Shown one piece after another: positions 10,101-17,741 of a DNA stretch of 64,000 nucleotides. Each line of letters starts with the position of its first letter. Positions within the stretch are counted from its first letter, which is position 1. Position numbers and translations under genes: made by a program. The DNA lies in assembly GCF_034555935.1 (NCBI RefSeq), contig NZ_JAYDCJ010000005.1:120866-184865 (forward strand). The letters run 5' to 3'. Source of the DNA: Marinobacter qingdaonensis. GTDB taxonomy: Bacteria > Pseudomonadota > Gammaproteobacteria > Pseudomonadales > Oleiphilaceae. The notes beneath the pieces are model-generated. The model was not told where the DNA came from. It saw only the letters and a list, made by a program, of their open reading frames with translations, and did no database searches.

Positions 10101-10926
10101 CCGGGGCAAAAGTGACCGTGCCGGCCTGCCCGTCAAAATCTCTTCCATCCTCGGCGGAGTCGTCGCGGGTGGCGTACTCAACAGTCAGCTCTTCCGACGC
10201 GGCCTCGGCCAGAGAGATGACAAATTCTGCGGTCTCCCCGGGGAAGACGGTGGCACTGGACACGCTGATGTCCGGACCCTCGGGCCCGCCGTCGTTGGTA
10301 TCACCTTCCGAATCTTTATCCGAATTGCCCGGCGCACTATCCCAATCTCCGGTACCGTCGGGTTGGCGTTTGACGTTTTTGGTGCTGTTGCCGTTGCGAG
10401 GATCAAATTCCCAGTCGAAGGCGGGCGTGCAATTTTCATCCTCCAGCTCATCAAATCCGTCGATGCTGAGGTAGTCGATGGTAGCTCCGCCTCCATCAGT
10501 CAGCAGGATGTCCATTTTCTGCAGGTTGATTTCAGAATTGCTGAGCAGAGACTCGCCAATAACAATCCAGGGATAGGTACTGTCATCAGCGGCAGACAGT
10601 GAGATAGGGGCGCTGCATACCTCTGTTGGATTGTTATTGGTGCCTCCTTCCGCACACGTCTGCACTTGCCATTGATCATACTCACTGGCGGAAATGGCGG
10701 AGGTCAGCAGCTTCAATTCAACAAATCGCTTGTTGCCGCCCTGTTTAGTTCCGCCCTGATTTTTGCCACCCTCCCCGAGCTTGAACACCTCGTTGATGGT
10801 TGCCAGCCCGTGGTAATCCGCAGAGCAGACAGCAAATACGTAACCGGGAAAGAGCGCCAATAGGCAAACCACCAACCGCCGCAGGCAGACAGTACGACCC
10901 AGTAATCTGAACAGTGCCTGCATCAT
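7192..10926 (-). CDS. mshQ: MSHA biogenesis protein MshQ (large mosaic surface protein)
   Basis: Last gene of the MSHA pilus operon, 1244 aa. It has a Sec signal peptide (LVVCLLALFPGYVFA, cleavage near residue 32), a Calx-beta-like repeat at about 217-310 (VFPGETAEFVISLAEA... TVTFAPGTTSITVSVP), a LamG/concanavalin-like domain at about 322-525 (YWRLESPGW... NTWHHVAITYAQGRQRIYVDG), and a long beta-rich C-terminal region corresponding to the MshQ/DUF6701 domain. LamG and Calx-beta domains typically bind carbohydrate or Ca2+, so a tip adhesin or assembly role is plausible; the molecular function of MshQ is not established. The start ATG overlaps the mshP stop (ATGA). No clear terminator follows. 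Confidence 0.88.
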   Translation of the reverse strand: MMQALFRLLGRTVCLRRLVVCLLALFPGYVFAVCSADYHGLATINEVFKLGEGGKNQGGTKQGGNKRFVELKLLTSAISASEYDQWQVQTCAEGGTNNNPTEVCSAPISLSAADDSTYPWIVIGESLLSNSEINLQKMDILLTDGGGATIDYLSIDGFDELEDENCTPAFDWEFDPRNGNSTKNVKRQPDGTGDWDSAPGNSDKDSEGDTNDGGPEGPDISVSSATVFPGETAEFVISLAEAASEELTVEYATRDDSAEDGRDFDGQAGTVTFAPGTTSITVSVPTIVTGDRDGKRFFLDLSNPSAGQLTSQIGVGYILPEPNGYWRLESPGWSDAPGEVLDYSGNDLNGRARNGAQAAKTSPALANNPGTCGYAEFNGTDQYVEIPDNQALDLKDELTVSAWIYTREFPTGGRLKTIVSKDENYEFHLNASGEIYWWWRTTNGWTRSLTTAGANLALNTWHHVAITYAQGRQRIYVDGQLRASSSSFGELRRNNDPFQIGQDQGYFGRYFNGFIDEVRVYETALPATGIEALRLRRHVCAQNLGTLAMPTPGTASVCKPVSLTLSAKDGDGDLLTDYDGTVLLSTSSGHGDWSVLEGAGTLTPSVDDDDNGRAAYRFNAADGGEVRLALLNTHPDRLTITARDSDADVTLTTPVIEFLSSTLLIEPLSSLGDDIIAGRRHGFFVSLVRQDPDDGSCGVDEGYDGLFSLKAWLARSANDPGGQAPALRGDSTLSGVPDSKPGSGNLDLRFNEGVASFELDTFDVGAYSLNLLDDGSGHAVDEAGEPLAIGSSLSTPPWVVRPFAFSVVASDASGGANPGAVSPTGPTFVTAGSPFNLRVAARLYQSSDDNDGDGIADDGALLTDNAIAQSFGQSGTEVNLVSGLRLPAGGADPGLSGNLPILSGFAGGAAAKDFVFNEVGIIEVTASVSGGDYLGMGPSRTGRIRGQSGPIGRFYPADFLVTVADAGALAPSCSAGATAFTYVGEAIDYALAPEFRIEPVTEAGGVTRNYQGSFRHLESSEVTLEYPGADTNNGLTVSVDTETASLLENGDGTLRFTLGADQFTYLKVPASRVAPFTASLALNVSGILETLDDVTSSSVPVTASPSGVLVKYGRLHLDNSYGPETDPLIVPLQLQYFNGSSFVLNTDDSCWAYNTGSDASVNPTGLTSVEGEAGTVSAGTPPGARQLRLSAPGEGNTGEVTVTYAVPDWLKDDLDGDGALDAPAALATFGVYRGHDRVIYWQER

Positions 10927-11339
10927 CGTGCCCTCACCTCAATGGTTCGTGTCGCCGCATCGGGACCGGCAGCGCCGCAACTGCCCCGACTGACAAGTAC
11001 ATAAATCGTATCGTTACTGCCGTTGCCCTGAATGTCGGCCACCAAGGTTTCACAAGAGACGGTTGCGTTGCAGCCAGCCAACCCAGACGCGGTGAATACC
11101 AGTGGGCTTTGAACCGCGCCACAGCTATTGCTTTCCAGCGCATCCCGCAAGGCTACCTGGACTCCGCTTTCGGCCGCATAAAATGCTCGCTGGGACTGGA
11201 TTTGCAGGCTCACCGATTGCCCGGTGCTGTCCTGCAGCTGGGCCATGCCGACAACAATCAGCGCCAGTACCGTGATAACAAACAAGGCGACGGGTAAACC
11301 CGCGCCCCGCTGTGAGCGAGTCAAGATGTCAGGGTACAT
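10923..11339 (-). CDS. mshP: MSHA minor pilin-like protein MshP
   Basis: A 138-aa PilX-like component with a short basic leader ending QRG, then a hydrophobic N-terminal helix (AGLPVALFVITVLALIVVGM). It lacks the Glu at position +5 of the mature protein found in ordinary type IV pilins. The motif SQRAFYAAESGVQ, typical of PilX/MshP proteins, follows the helix. Two cysteine pairs are visible (ESNSCG/AGCNATVSC and SRGSCG). The ATG at 11339 is chosen over an upstream in-frame start because it overlaps the mshO stop by only 11 nt. Its stop overlaps the mshQ start as ATGA. Confidence 0.88.
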   Translation of the reverse strand: MYPDILTRSQRGAGLPVALFVITVLALIVVGMAQLQDSTGQSVSLQIQSQRAFYAAESGVQVALRDALESNSCGAVQSPLVFTASGLAGCNATVSCETLVADIQGNGSNDTIYVLVSRGSCGAAGPDAATRTIEVRAR

Positions 11340-12108
11340 TACGAATCTGTACCTCCTGGTCGACACTGGTGGCCTCTCCGGTGGTTGGGTCGCTCAACTC
11401 GAAGGCAAAACGCACCACGGCGCCCCGCTGCAGTGACGGCGGCACGAAGGAGAAGCGGACCGAGTCGGGCGTGACATTAGCCGCGACCACCTCGCGGTTG
11501 GGGTGGGACGAGGGCATTCCGCTCGCGATGGTGCTGTTGATGCCGTAGTTTCGGTAGCGATACAGGAAACCACCGTCCTGACAGAGTGTGACTGGCTCAT
11601 CCACGATGAAGAAACGACGCTGGGGCGAGCCTCCGTTGAAACGGTGGGGCGAATCCAGGTCGACCGTCACCAAGGGCGCTCCTGTCGGCATGGTGGCATT
11701 ACCCGAAATGGGGCCGGGATTGCTTGGGCTATAGAGGTTACCCGAGTAGCCATACACGACGACCCTGCCCTCGGCGGTCGCGCCCCCGGGTAACGGGACG
11801 GCTTCAAAGCTGTCCGGGTTTGGGCCGCGCGGAAGGTTTCGGTAGACCGACGCCGCCTGTATGGGGAACCACTCCAGACAGCGGTTGTCGCCGGACACCC
11901 GGATCGACGTAGGCAGGGCCTCCCGAATATCGCGACTGATTTGTTCGGAAACGACGACGCCCTTGAGCGCCCGTTGCTGCCTGGAACTGACATCGATCGC
12001 GCCTTGGGTGGACAGGCTCACAAACCGCACGGACACGGTGGCAACGATGCCCAGCAGAACGATCACCATGATCAGCTCCACCAGCGTGAAACCGCGCGCC
12101 CGCATCAT
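11329..12108 (-). CDS. mshO: MSHA minor pilin MshO
   Basis: A 259-aa prepilin-like protein. The leader MMRARG is followed by the type III prepilin peptidase motif G|FTLVEL and a hydrophobic helix (IMVIVLLGIVATVSVRFVSL). The C-terminal beta-rich globular region contains RYRNYGI and FAFELSDPTTGEATSVDQEVQIRNVP, close to other MshO proteins. Likely a minor pseudopilin in the initiation or tip complex with MshC, D and P. Either of two adjacent ATGs could start it. The first overlaps the mshD stop by one base and no Shine-Dalgarno is visible, suggesting coupled translation. Confidence 0.9.
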   Translation of the reverse strand: MMRARGFTLVELIMVIVLLGIVATVSVRFVSLSTQGAIDVSSRQQRALKGVVVSEQISRDIREALPTSIRVSGDNRCLEWFPIQAASVYRNLPRGPNPDSFEAVPLPGGATAEGRVVVYGYSGNLYSPSNPGPISGNATMPTGAPLVTVDLDSPHRFNGGSPQRRFFIVDEPVTLCQDGGFLYRYRNYGINSTIASGMPSSHPNREVVAANVTPDSVRFSFVPPSLQRGAVVRFAFELSDPTTGEATSVDQEVQIRNVP

Positions 12109-12596
12109 CAGAAATTCGCCCGGTAAGCCGACATGATGAAACTCTGGTTACCCGGCGCCTGGATATTCAGCTCAACCCGTTTCGCCTCCGAGCCGGGCAG
12201 CCCGACGTCGGCGCCCGCGCAGGCAACGGTTACCGAAACTGAAAATCCGCTGTAACCATTGAGCACTGATTCGGCGCTCCGTGGCGGCGAATCGGTCAAA
12301 TCGTGGTAATCGTCCACATCGTCAAAATTCCCGCGATTTTCCCCCGGCTCCGGACCGATGGTACAGCCGCCGCTGTACTTGGGCGTGCCTCCTTGAGGGG
12401 TGCTGTCGTCGTATTTCTTGGCAAGAATCTCGTCCATATACAGCTGCGCCAGCTCCACCACCCGAGTCTGGTTCAGCGGGTCTGCGCTGCGGCTGGCGAT
12501 CAGGGAAAAGGCACCGACCACGCCGGCGATGGCCACGCTGATGATCACGATGGTAATGACCAGCTCCACCAGGGTTGCCCCGCGCTGCGAAATCAT
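12108..12596 (-). CDS. mshD: MSHA minor pilin MshD
   Basis: A 162-aa prepilin-like protein with leader MISQRG, cleavage before ATLVELVITIVIISVA (Glu at +5 present), and a PilV-like segment after the helix (VVELAQLYMDEILAKKYDD). Cysteines in GGCTIGPEP and VACAGADVG may form a disulfide. The start overlaps the mshC stop as ATGA, and the stop abuts mshO, placing it firmly in the coupled minor-pilin block. Confidence 0.9.
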   Translation of the reverse strand: MISQRGATLVELVITIVIISVAIAGVVGAFSLIASRSADPLNQTRVVELAQLYMDEILAKKYDDSTPQGGTPKYSGGCTIGPEPGENRGNFDDVDDYHDLTDSPPRSAESVLNGYSGFSVSVTVACAGADVGLPGSEAKRVELNIQAPGNQSFIMSAYRANF

Positions 12597-13048
12597 GGCT
12601 GGCAGGCTCCGGCATACACGGCGCCACGGGAGCTCAGGCAGGTTTGAAAGGTGGAATCACCGGAGAAGGTGAGATTCAGATTGGCGCCGGTGGACGGTGC
12701 GCCGTCGGCGTTGAAATTCAAGGTCAGGGGCAAAGTGCCCGGAACCGAGAGTGAGGTTCCTGCCCGGGCGATTTCAAAAACCCTGGGGTTTGCGGTAGCC
12801 GGACCGACTGTGAAGCGGAAGTTGTCGGTGTTTTGCTCGATGGTTAGGGCGTTGGCGGGGTTGCCCGCCAACGCTGCTTGCTGGGCAAGCAGCGTGGCGG
12901 AGGCGAGTTGTTGGGTGGCTAAAAGCGGAGAGAAGGCAGATCGGGTGGCAAAAAGCCCTATCCCTAAAAGAGCTAACACCCCAATCAAAACAACTACCAT
13001 GACCAGCTCTACCAGAGAGAAGCCACTCGACAAAACCGATAGTCTCAC
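12593..13048 (-). CDS. mshC: MSHA minor pilin MshC
   Basis: A 151-aa GspH/FimT-like minor pilin. It has the prepilin motif SSG|FSLVELVMVVVLIGV, then a segment (LLATQQLASATLLAQQAALAG) characteristic of MshC, and a C-terminal beta region ending with a Cys pair (FQTCLSSRGAVYAGACQP). The start is a GTG at 13048 with only a weak ribosome-binding site; a TTG at 13033 is an alternative. It lies 53 nt downstream of mshA, the widest gap in the pilin block, so expression may drop after the major pilin. Confidence 0.85.
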   Translation of the reverse strand: MRLSVLSSGFSLVELVMVVVLIGVLALLGIGLFATRSAFSPLLATQQLASATLLAQQAALAGNPANALTIEQNTDNFRFTVGPATANPRVFEIARAGTSLSVPGTLPLTLNFNADGAPSTGANLNLTFSGDSTFQTCLSSRGAVYAGACQP

Positions 13049-13101
13049 GCCCTAGTCACTCTAACTAACTCGGAAATGCTTCTGCCCACCACTGGCCGCA
13101 C

Positions 13102-13587
13102 TTAACAGCCAGTAGTCGTCGAAGCGGTCACAGAACCAGTGTTTTCTGCATATGTGAAGTTGCAGTTCGCCAATGCGGCACCGTTACCGTCATCGGCAGA
13201 AATAACTACAGTCCGGTTAGGCTCTGTTCCGCTCGGAGTGCCCAAAATAAAGTCGTCGGCAATCTGAGCCGCATCGTCAATGCCTCCTGCCGCAGCTTCT
13301 GGATATGCATTTGCCATGTTGACGGTATCGCCATCCAAGGCCAACGTTGCACCATCCGAGTCATCGCATGCCGCCCTTGCTAAACATGCCGAGTGAGCAA
13401 TACCAGCCGCCGATTTCACTGCGCCAATAGCTCCATTCAGGGAAGATAAGCGCGCCTCCGATCCCAAATCCGCAAATCTCGGCAAAGCAAACGCTGCCAA
13501 AATCCCCAAAATCACAATCACCATCACCAGTTCGATGAGGGTAAAACCTTGCTGCTTTTTATTCTGAATTGCTGTCATAGCGTTCAT
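13102..13587 (-). CDS. mshA: MSHA major pilin MshA
   Basis: A 161-aa type IV prepilin. Leader [14 protein letters not shown], cleavage before [20 protein letters not shown] with Glu at +5, then [32 protein letters not shown], typical of MshA. Four cysteines lie in the globular domain ([16 protein letters not shown] and the terminal TTGC), enough for two disulfides. The gene looks AT-richer than its neighbours. Start chosen at the first ATG, preceded by GAGCAG. It is probably the structural subunit; the tandem gene mshB is the paralogous minor subunit, and which of the two is more abundant is not shown by sequence. Confidence 0.9.
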   Translation of the reverse strand: MNAMTAIQNKKQQGFTLIELVMVIVILGILAAFALPRFADLGSEARLSSLNGAIGAVKSAAGIAHSACLARAACDDSDGATLALDGDTVNMANAYPEAAAGGIDDAAQIADDFILGTPSGTEPNRTVVISADDGNGAALANCNFTYAENTGSVTASTTTGC

Positions 13588-13622
13588 GGTACTGCTCCGT
13601 TTCTCGTGTTGAGTGCGTAAAA

Positions 13623-14138
13623 TCAGTTGATGGTTGTTGTTATTTCGCCGGTATCGGCGTCGTATTCGATGAAACTGCCCTGGCCATCCTGCCGATAGGT
13701 AAAGACACAGTCACCGCTTGTTGTGCTTATCAGGTAATCCGGGTTGTCACCCGCAGCCGCCGACACCGTTGGGGCATTGGACTGCAACAGCCCAGCCCAG
13801 ACTTCCAGACATTTGGTGTTGGTCATGGCCGAGCTGGTATCGTCGGACGCGACCGAGGTCGCCCAACCTTCTGCGCTCACGTCCACCAAGTCATTGCCGA
13901 ATCCCTGAACATCCGTTTGGGCCGTGGTGAAGCCATTCGATACCCACTGGGTTTTCGCCAACGCCACCCCCGCGGCCAGCGCGCCCGATGTCGCCCGGAT
14001 ACTCGACTGGTGAGCCTGCTCGGACAACTGAGCAAACCTCGGCAAGGCGAAGGCCGCCAGGATGGCCAGAATGGCGATCACCACCACCAGTTCGATCAGC
14101 GTGAAACCAGATTGTTTGTGAGTCGACTGCGTCTGCAT
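13623..14138 (-). CDS. mshB: MSHA pilin MshB
   Basis: A 171-aa type IV prepilin paralogous to the neighbouring mshA. Leader [11 protein letters not shown], cleavage before [27 protein letters not shown]. The helix is followed by a globular domain with a D-region cysteine pair ([12 protein letters not shown] and SGDCVFTYR), as in other MshA/B proteins. The ATG at 14138 is chosen over an upstream in-frame ATG because it has GGAG at a proper distance and gives a normal 11-residue leader. It lies 35 nt before mshA, and the two are probably cotranscribed. Confidence 0.9.
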   Translation of the reverse strand: MQTQSTHKQSGFTLIELVVVIAILAILAAFALPRFAQLSEQAHQSSIRATSGALAAGVALAKTQWVSNGFTTAQTDVQGFGNDLVDVSAEGWATSVASDDTSSAMTNTKCLEVWAGLLQSNAPTVSAAAGDNPDYLISTTSGDCVFTYRQDGQGSFIEYDADTGEITTTIN

Positions 14139-14139
14139 A

Positions 14140-14739
14140 CTACTGCTCCACCGCGTTTTTATTGGAGACTCCGCCATCCTGTGACAGAGAAGTGCCTGTT
14201 TCGGGATCCACTGCCACTAGCTTCAAACCCATCGTTCGCCGTTCTTTCCGGGGCCTTTTTTCGCCCCTCGCTTCGGCGAACTCAAGAGCCACCCGCCAGG
14301 CCCCAGGACTGCCTGGCGAGATCGCCTGGCCTGTGACGGTTATCGGCTGAGTGGGCCTGTAAATCAACCACCCTTTCGAGTGATTTTCCCTGTTTTTCTC
14401 TACGCCCACTTGAAAGCACCACTGCCCATGGGGCGGATAGGCGCCTTCGCACTCGCCCTGATAATTCGTCCATTCCTGTTCCAGCCAGTCGAAGGGATTG
14501 CCATCCACCCTTCTCTCGTAGCCCGGAGGTTGTGCCAGCATCGCCTCAGCGCTCTTGATCAGGACCGCCGACTGAAGCTGACTGAACACGCTCTCTGCCG
14601 CCAACTGCTCGACATCACCCGCCCTTCGCTCGATGGCCTCAAGCACGTACCACCACAGCAGCGCCAGGACGATCAGCGCGATCAGACATCGAAACCTTCG
14701 ACGACTGGCGTAGTCGCCAGCGGCTGCAATCGCACTGGC
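14140..14739 (-). CDS. mshF: MSHA biogenesis protein MshF
   Basis: About 199 aa, assigned mainly by position between mshG and mshB. One membrane helix lies near the N-terminus (FRCLIALIVLALLWWYVLEAI), followed by a periplasmic domain (ERRAGDVEQLAAESVFSQLQSAVLIKSAEAML... WCFQV). This matches the family layout. The start is uncertain: the in-frame ATG at 14796 would overlap mshG by 53 nt, while a TTG at 14739, preceded by GGGGCGGGG and 4 nt after the mshG stop, fits coupling better. The function of MshF in pilus assembly is not established. Confidence 0.72.
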   Translation of the reverse strand, partial: ASAIAAAGDYASRRRFRCLIALIVLALLWWYVLEAIERRAGDVEQLAAESVFSQLQSAVLIKSAEAMLAQPPGYERRVDGNPFDWLEQEWTNYQGECEGAYPPHGQWCFQVGVEKNRENHSKGWLIYRPTQPITVTGQAISPGSPGAWRVALEFAEARGEKRPRKERRTMGLKLVAVDPETGTSLSQDGGVSNKNAVEQ

Positions 14740-14743
14740 CAAC

Positions 14744-15973
14744 TCAGCCCCGCCCCATGGCGGCGGCCCCCAGGTCCCAGATCGGCAGGAACACACCCAG
14801 CGCCAGAATCAGCACCAGCACGCCCATGGCCACGATCAGGATGGGTTCTATGGATTCCGCCAGCCGCTTGAGGCCGAAATCGACGTCCTCGTCGTAAAAG
14901 TCCGCCACGTTGTTCAGCATGTCGTCCACCGAACCGGTTTCCTCACCGACCGCGATCATCTGCAGGATCAGCGGCGTGAACATCTGGCTTTGCCGGGCGG
15001 TCCGAAGCAGGCTTTCGCCACGCTCGATGCCCACGCGCATTTCCTTGATATGCTTGGCAATCCAGGCATTGTCCGTGGCATCCGCGACGACCGTCAAGGC
15101 GTGGGTGACGGGCATCCCGGCGGACAGCATGGTGGCAAAATTGCGGGCAAACCGGCTCAGGGTGATCAGCTCCAGCAAGGGCCCAATGATCGGCATGCGC
15201 AGCTTGAACCGGTCCCAGGTCAGGCGCCCCTGCTCGGTCCGTTTCCACTGCCGAACCAGGAGTGCGATGGCGGCCACGGCGAACAGCACGATGTACCAGT
15301 AGCCGAGCAGGAAATTGGAGGTGCCCACCAAGACCTGGGTCAGGAACGGCAAATCGGCGCCGAGTTTGTCGAACACCGACGCGAATTTGGGGATCACCAG
15401 GAAATTCACCACCATCAGTGCCGCCAGCAGCGCCACCACCACAAAGGTGGGGTAACGCATGGCCTGTTTCAGACGGCGCTTGGTGTCGCGCTCCAGTTCA
15501 AGAATTTCCGATAGGCGTTTGAAGGCATCGTCCAGCATGCCGGTGTTCTCGCCCACGTGGATCATGGCCACGAAGAGTTCGGAGAACACCGTCGGATGGG
15601 CCTGCATGGCGGTCGCCATGGTGGTGCCACCCTCCAGGCGCGAGGTGACGTCTTCCAGCACCCTCGCCAGCTCGGGCGAACGGGTGGTCTCGGCCAGACC
15701 GCGCATGGTACGGATTAGGGGTATGCCAGCCTTGGTCAGCGCATGCATCTGGCGACAGAACACGATCAGTTCGTCCAGCGTCACCTTCTTGCGAAACAGC
15801 GCCAGGCCATTGAGTCGGTCACCCAGGGACGCCTGGTCCTGCTGTTCACGGATGGTGAGTGGCGTGATGCCCCGGCGCATCAACTCAGACGCAGCCGCGT
15901 CGGCATTGGCAGCCACCAGCGAACCCTGCTGGAGGATGCCCCGATCGTCTTTGCCCCGGTAACTGAACTGCAT
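14744..15973 (-). CDS. mshG: MSHA inner-membrane platform protein MshG
   Basis: A 409-aa PilC/GspF-family polytopic protein that couples the MshE motor to pilin extraction. It has two T2SS-F repeats: the first around 75-195 (LIVFCRQMHALTKAGIPLIR... VGENTGMLDDAF) and the second around 275-400 (LSRFARNFATMLSAGMPVTH... VGEETGSVDDML). The conserved G-E-x-T-G motif appears in both. Three hydrophobic segments are visible, including the C-terminal LIVAMGVLVLILALGVFLPI. The ATG overlaps the mshE stop by one base (TGATG). Confidence 0.96.
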   Translation of the reverse strand: MQFSYRGKDDRGILQQGSLVAANADAAASELMRRGITPLTIREQQDQASLGDRLNGLALFRKKVTLDELIVFCRQMHALTKAGIPLIRTMRGLAETTRSPELARVLEDVTSRLEGGTTMATAMQAHPTVFSELFVAMIHVGENTGMLDDAFKRLSEILELERDTKRRLKQAMRYPTFVVVALLAALMVVNFLVIPKFASVFDKLGADLPFLTQVLVGTSNFLLGYWYIVLFAVAAIALLVRQWKRTEQGRLTWDRFKLRMPIIGPLLELITLSRFARNFATMLSAGMPVTHALTVVADATDNAWIAKHIKEMRVGIERGESLLRTARQSQMFTPLILQMIAVGEETGSVDDMLNNVADFYDEDVDFGLKRLAESIEPILIVAMGVLVLILALGVFLPIWDLGAAAMGRG

Positions 15974-17739
15974 CAGTCATCCGCTCCAATCAGGTCCACG
16001 GCCATAGGAACCTCGCCGGCGTCGGTGAACTCGCTCTCCGACGTCGCCGCGACCCGGGCCACCTCCTCCAGGGTGGTCACCCCCTGCAAGGCATAGTCCA
16101 TGGCGCAGTGGCCGAGGGGCCGGTACAGATCACTCTGGCGAGCGGCCTTGGTGAAGGCCGCGACATCCTGACGGCGCAGGGCGTCCAGCATGGCCTCGTT
16201 CATCTCCAGCAACTCGTGCACCCCCACTCGGCCCTTGTACCCGGTGTTGCTGCACTGGTAACAACCGCGGCCATGGACGAAACCGGCTTCCCGGTCGAGT
16301 GGATCCAGATCGAACCCGTCGAGCCACACCTGCTCCTGATCGGTGGGTTCGTAGGCTTCCGAGCAATTGCCGCACACGCGCCGGACCAGGCGCTGGGCCA
16401 CGATACCCAGCAGTGAACTGGCCACCAGGAAAGGCTGCGCGCCCATATCGATCAAGCGCATGGCGCTGCTGATGGAGTCGTTGGTGTGCAGGGTGGACAG
16501 CACCAGGTGACCGGTCATGGCGGCGCGCAGACCGATTTCCACGGTCTCCCGGTCGCGCATCTCACCCACCAGAATCACGTCCGGATCCTGACGCAGGGCG
16601 GAGCGCAACACACCGGCGAATTCCAGGCCGATCTTCGGATTGACCTGGACCTGGGTGATCCGTGGCAGCCGGTATTCCACCGGGTCTTCGGCGGTGATGA
16701 TTTTCACCTCCGGTCGATTCAGCTCGGTCAGGGCCCCGTAGAGTGTGGTGGTCTTACCGCTACCGGTCGGGCCGGTGACCAGGATCATGCCATGGGGCTT
16801 GCGGATCATGCGCCGGAACCGCTTGAGCAGGCTCGGTGGCATGCCGGTCGCCTCCAGATTCAACATCCCCTGGCTCTGGTCCAGCAGACGCATGACCACC
16901 GATTCGCCGTACTGGACGGGCATGGTGGACACTCGCACATCGATGCTGCGGCCCTTGACCCGGACGTTGAACCGGCCATCCTGGGGCAGCCGTTTTTCCG
17001 AGATATTGAGGCCGGCCATCAGCTTCAGGCGCAACACCAGGGCGGCGTTAACCCGCTTCTCCTTCATCACTTGTTCCTGCAGCACGCCGTCCACCCGCTG
17101 GCGGATGCGGACCACGGTCTCGTCCGGTTCTATATGGATGTCGGAGCTGCGGGCCTGGACTGCATCCTCGAACAGCGTCTGCAGCAGCTTGACCACCGGC
17201 GCCTCGGTACTCTCGGATTCCGCCGACAGGTCCGCCAGGTCAAAGGCGTCGTCGCCCAGCTCGTCTTCCAGCTCTTCGGCCAGGGAGGCGATTTCGTCGG
17301 TGCGTCGGTACACCAGATCGATGGTGCTCAGCAGCTCGCTCTCGCGGACCACCGCCTGTTTGATCGGCTGCCTTAGGATTCGCACCAGTTCGTCGTAGGC
17401 AAAGATATCGAGGGGGTCGGCCATGCCCACCAGCAGTTCACCGCCCTGCTCCGCCAGCACGATGCTGCGAAACCGGCGGGCCATGGCCTCGGGCAGTTTC
17501 TTCACCAGGTCATTGTTGAACTGGTAATGGCGCAGCTGCACGAAGGGCACCTCAAGCTGGCGCGAGAGGATGTTGAGCAGGTTGTCCTCGTCCACGTAGC
17601 CCAGATCGATGAGCGTGCGCCCCAGCTTTCGACCGGTGTTCTTCTGTTCGTTCAGGGCGGTCATCAGCTGCTGTTCAGTGATGACGTCGTTCTGCACCAG
17701 CAGGTCGCCAATCCGGATTTTTTTCTTGAGCTCCGACAT
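15973..17739 (-). CDS. mshE: MSHA assembly ATPase MshE with c-di-GMP-binding domain
   Basis: A 588-aa PilB/GspE-type hexameric ATPase that powers pilus extension. The N-terminus has two 24-residue MshEN motifs (starting RIGDLLVQND at about 9 and KLGRTLIDLGY at about 38) separated by exactly 5 residues, the architecture shown in Vibrio MshE to bind c-di-GMP. The ATPase core has Walker A GPTGSGKTTTLYG near 326, the Asp box AEDPVEY, Walker B ILVGEMRD and a His box. A four-Cys zinc site (VCGNCSE and GCYQCSNTG) lies near 450-495. It starts 2 nt after mshN and ends TGATG into mshG. Confidence 0.97.
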   Translation of the reverse strand: MSELKKKIRIGDLLVQNDVITEQQLMTALNEQKNTGRKLGRTLIDLGYVDEDNLLNILSRQLEVPFVQLRHYQFNNDLVKKLPEAMARRFRSIVLAEQGGELLVGMADPLDIFAYDELVRILRQPIKQAVVRESELLSTIDLVYRRTDEIASLAEELEDELGDDAFDLADLSAESESTEAPVVKLLQTLFEDAVQARSSDIHIEPDETVVRIRQRVDGVLQEQVMKEKRVNAALVLRLKLMAGLNISEKRLPQDGRFNVRVKGRSIDVRVSTMPVQYGESVVMRLLDQSQGMLNLEATGMPPSLLKRFRRMIRKPHGMILVTGPTGSGKTTTLYGALTELNRPEVKIITAEDPVEYRLPRITQVQVNPKIGLEFAGVLRSALRQDPDVILVGEMRDRETVEIGLRAAMTGHLVLSTLHTNDSISSAMRLIDMGAQPFLVASSLLGIVAQRLVRRVCGNCSEAYEPTDQEQVWLDGFDLDPLDREAGFVHGRGCYQCSNTGYKGRVGVHELLEMNEAMLDALRRQDVAAFTKAARQSDLYRPLGHCAMDYALQGVTTLEEVARVAATSESEFTDAGEVPMAVDLIGADD

Positions 17740-17741
17740 GT

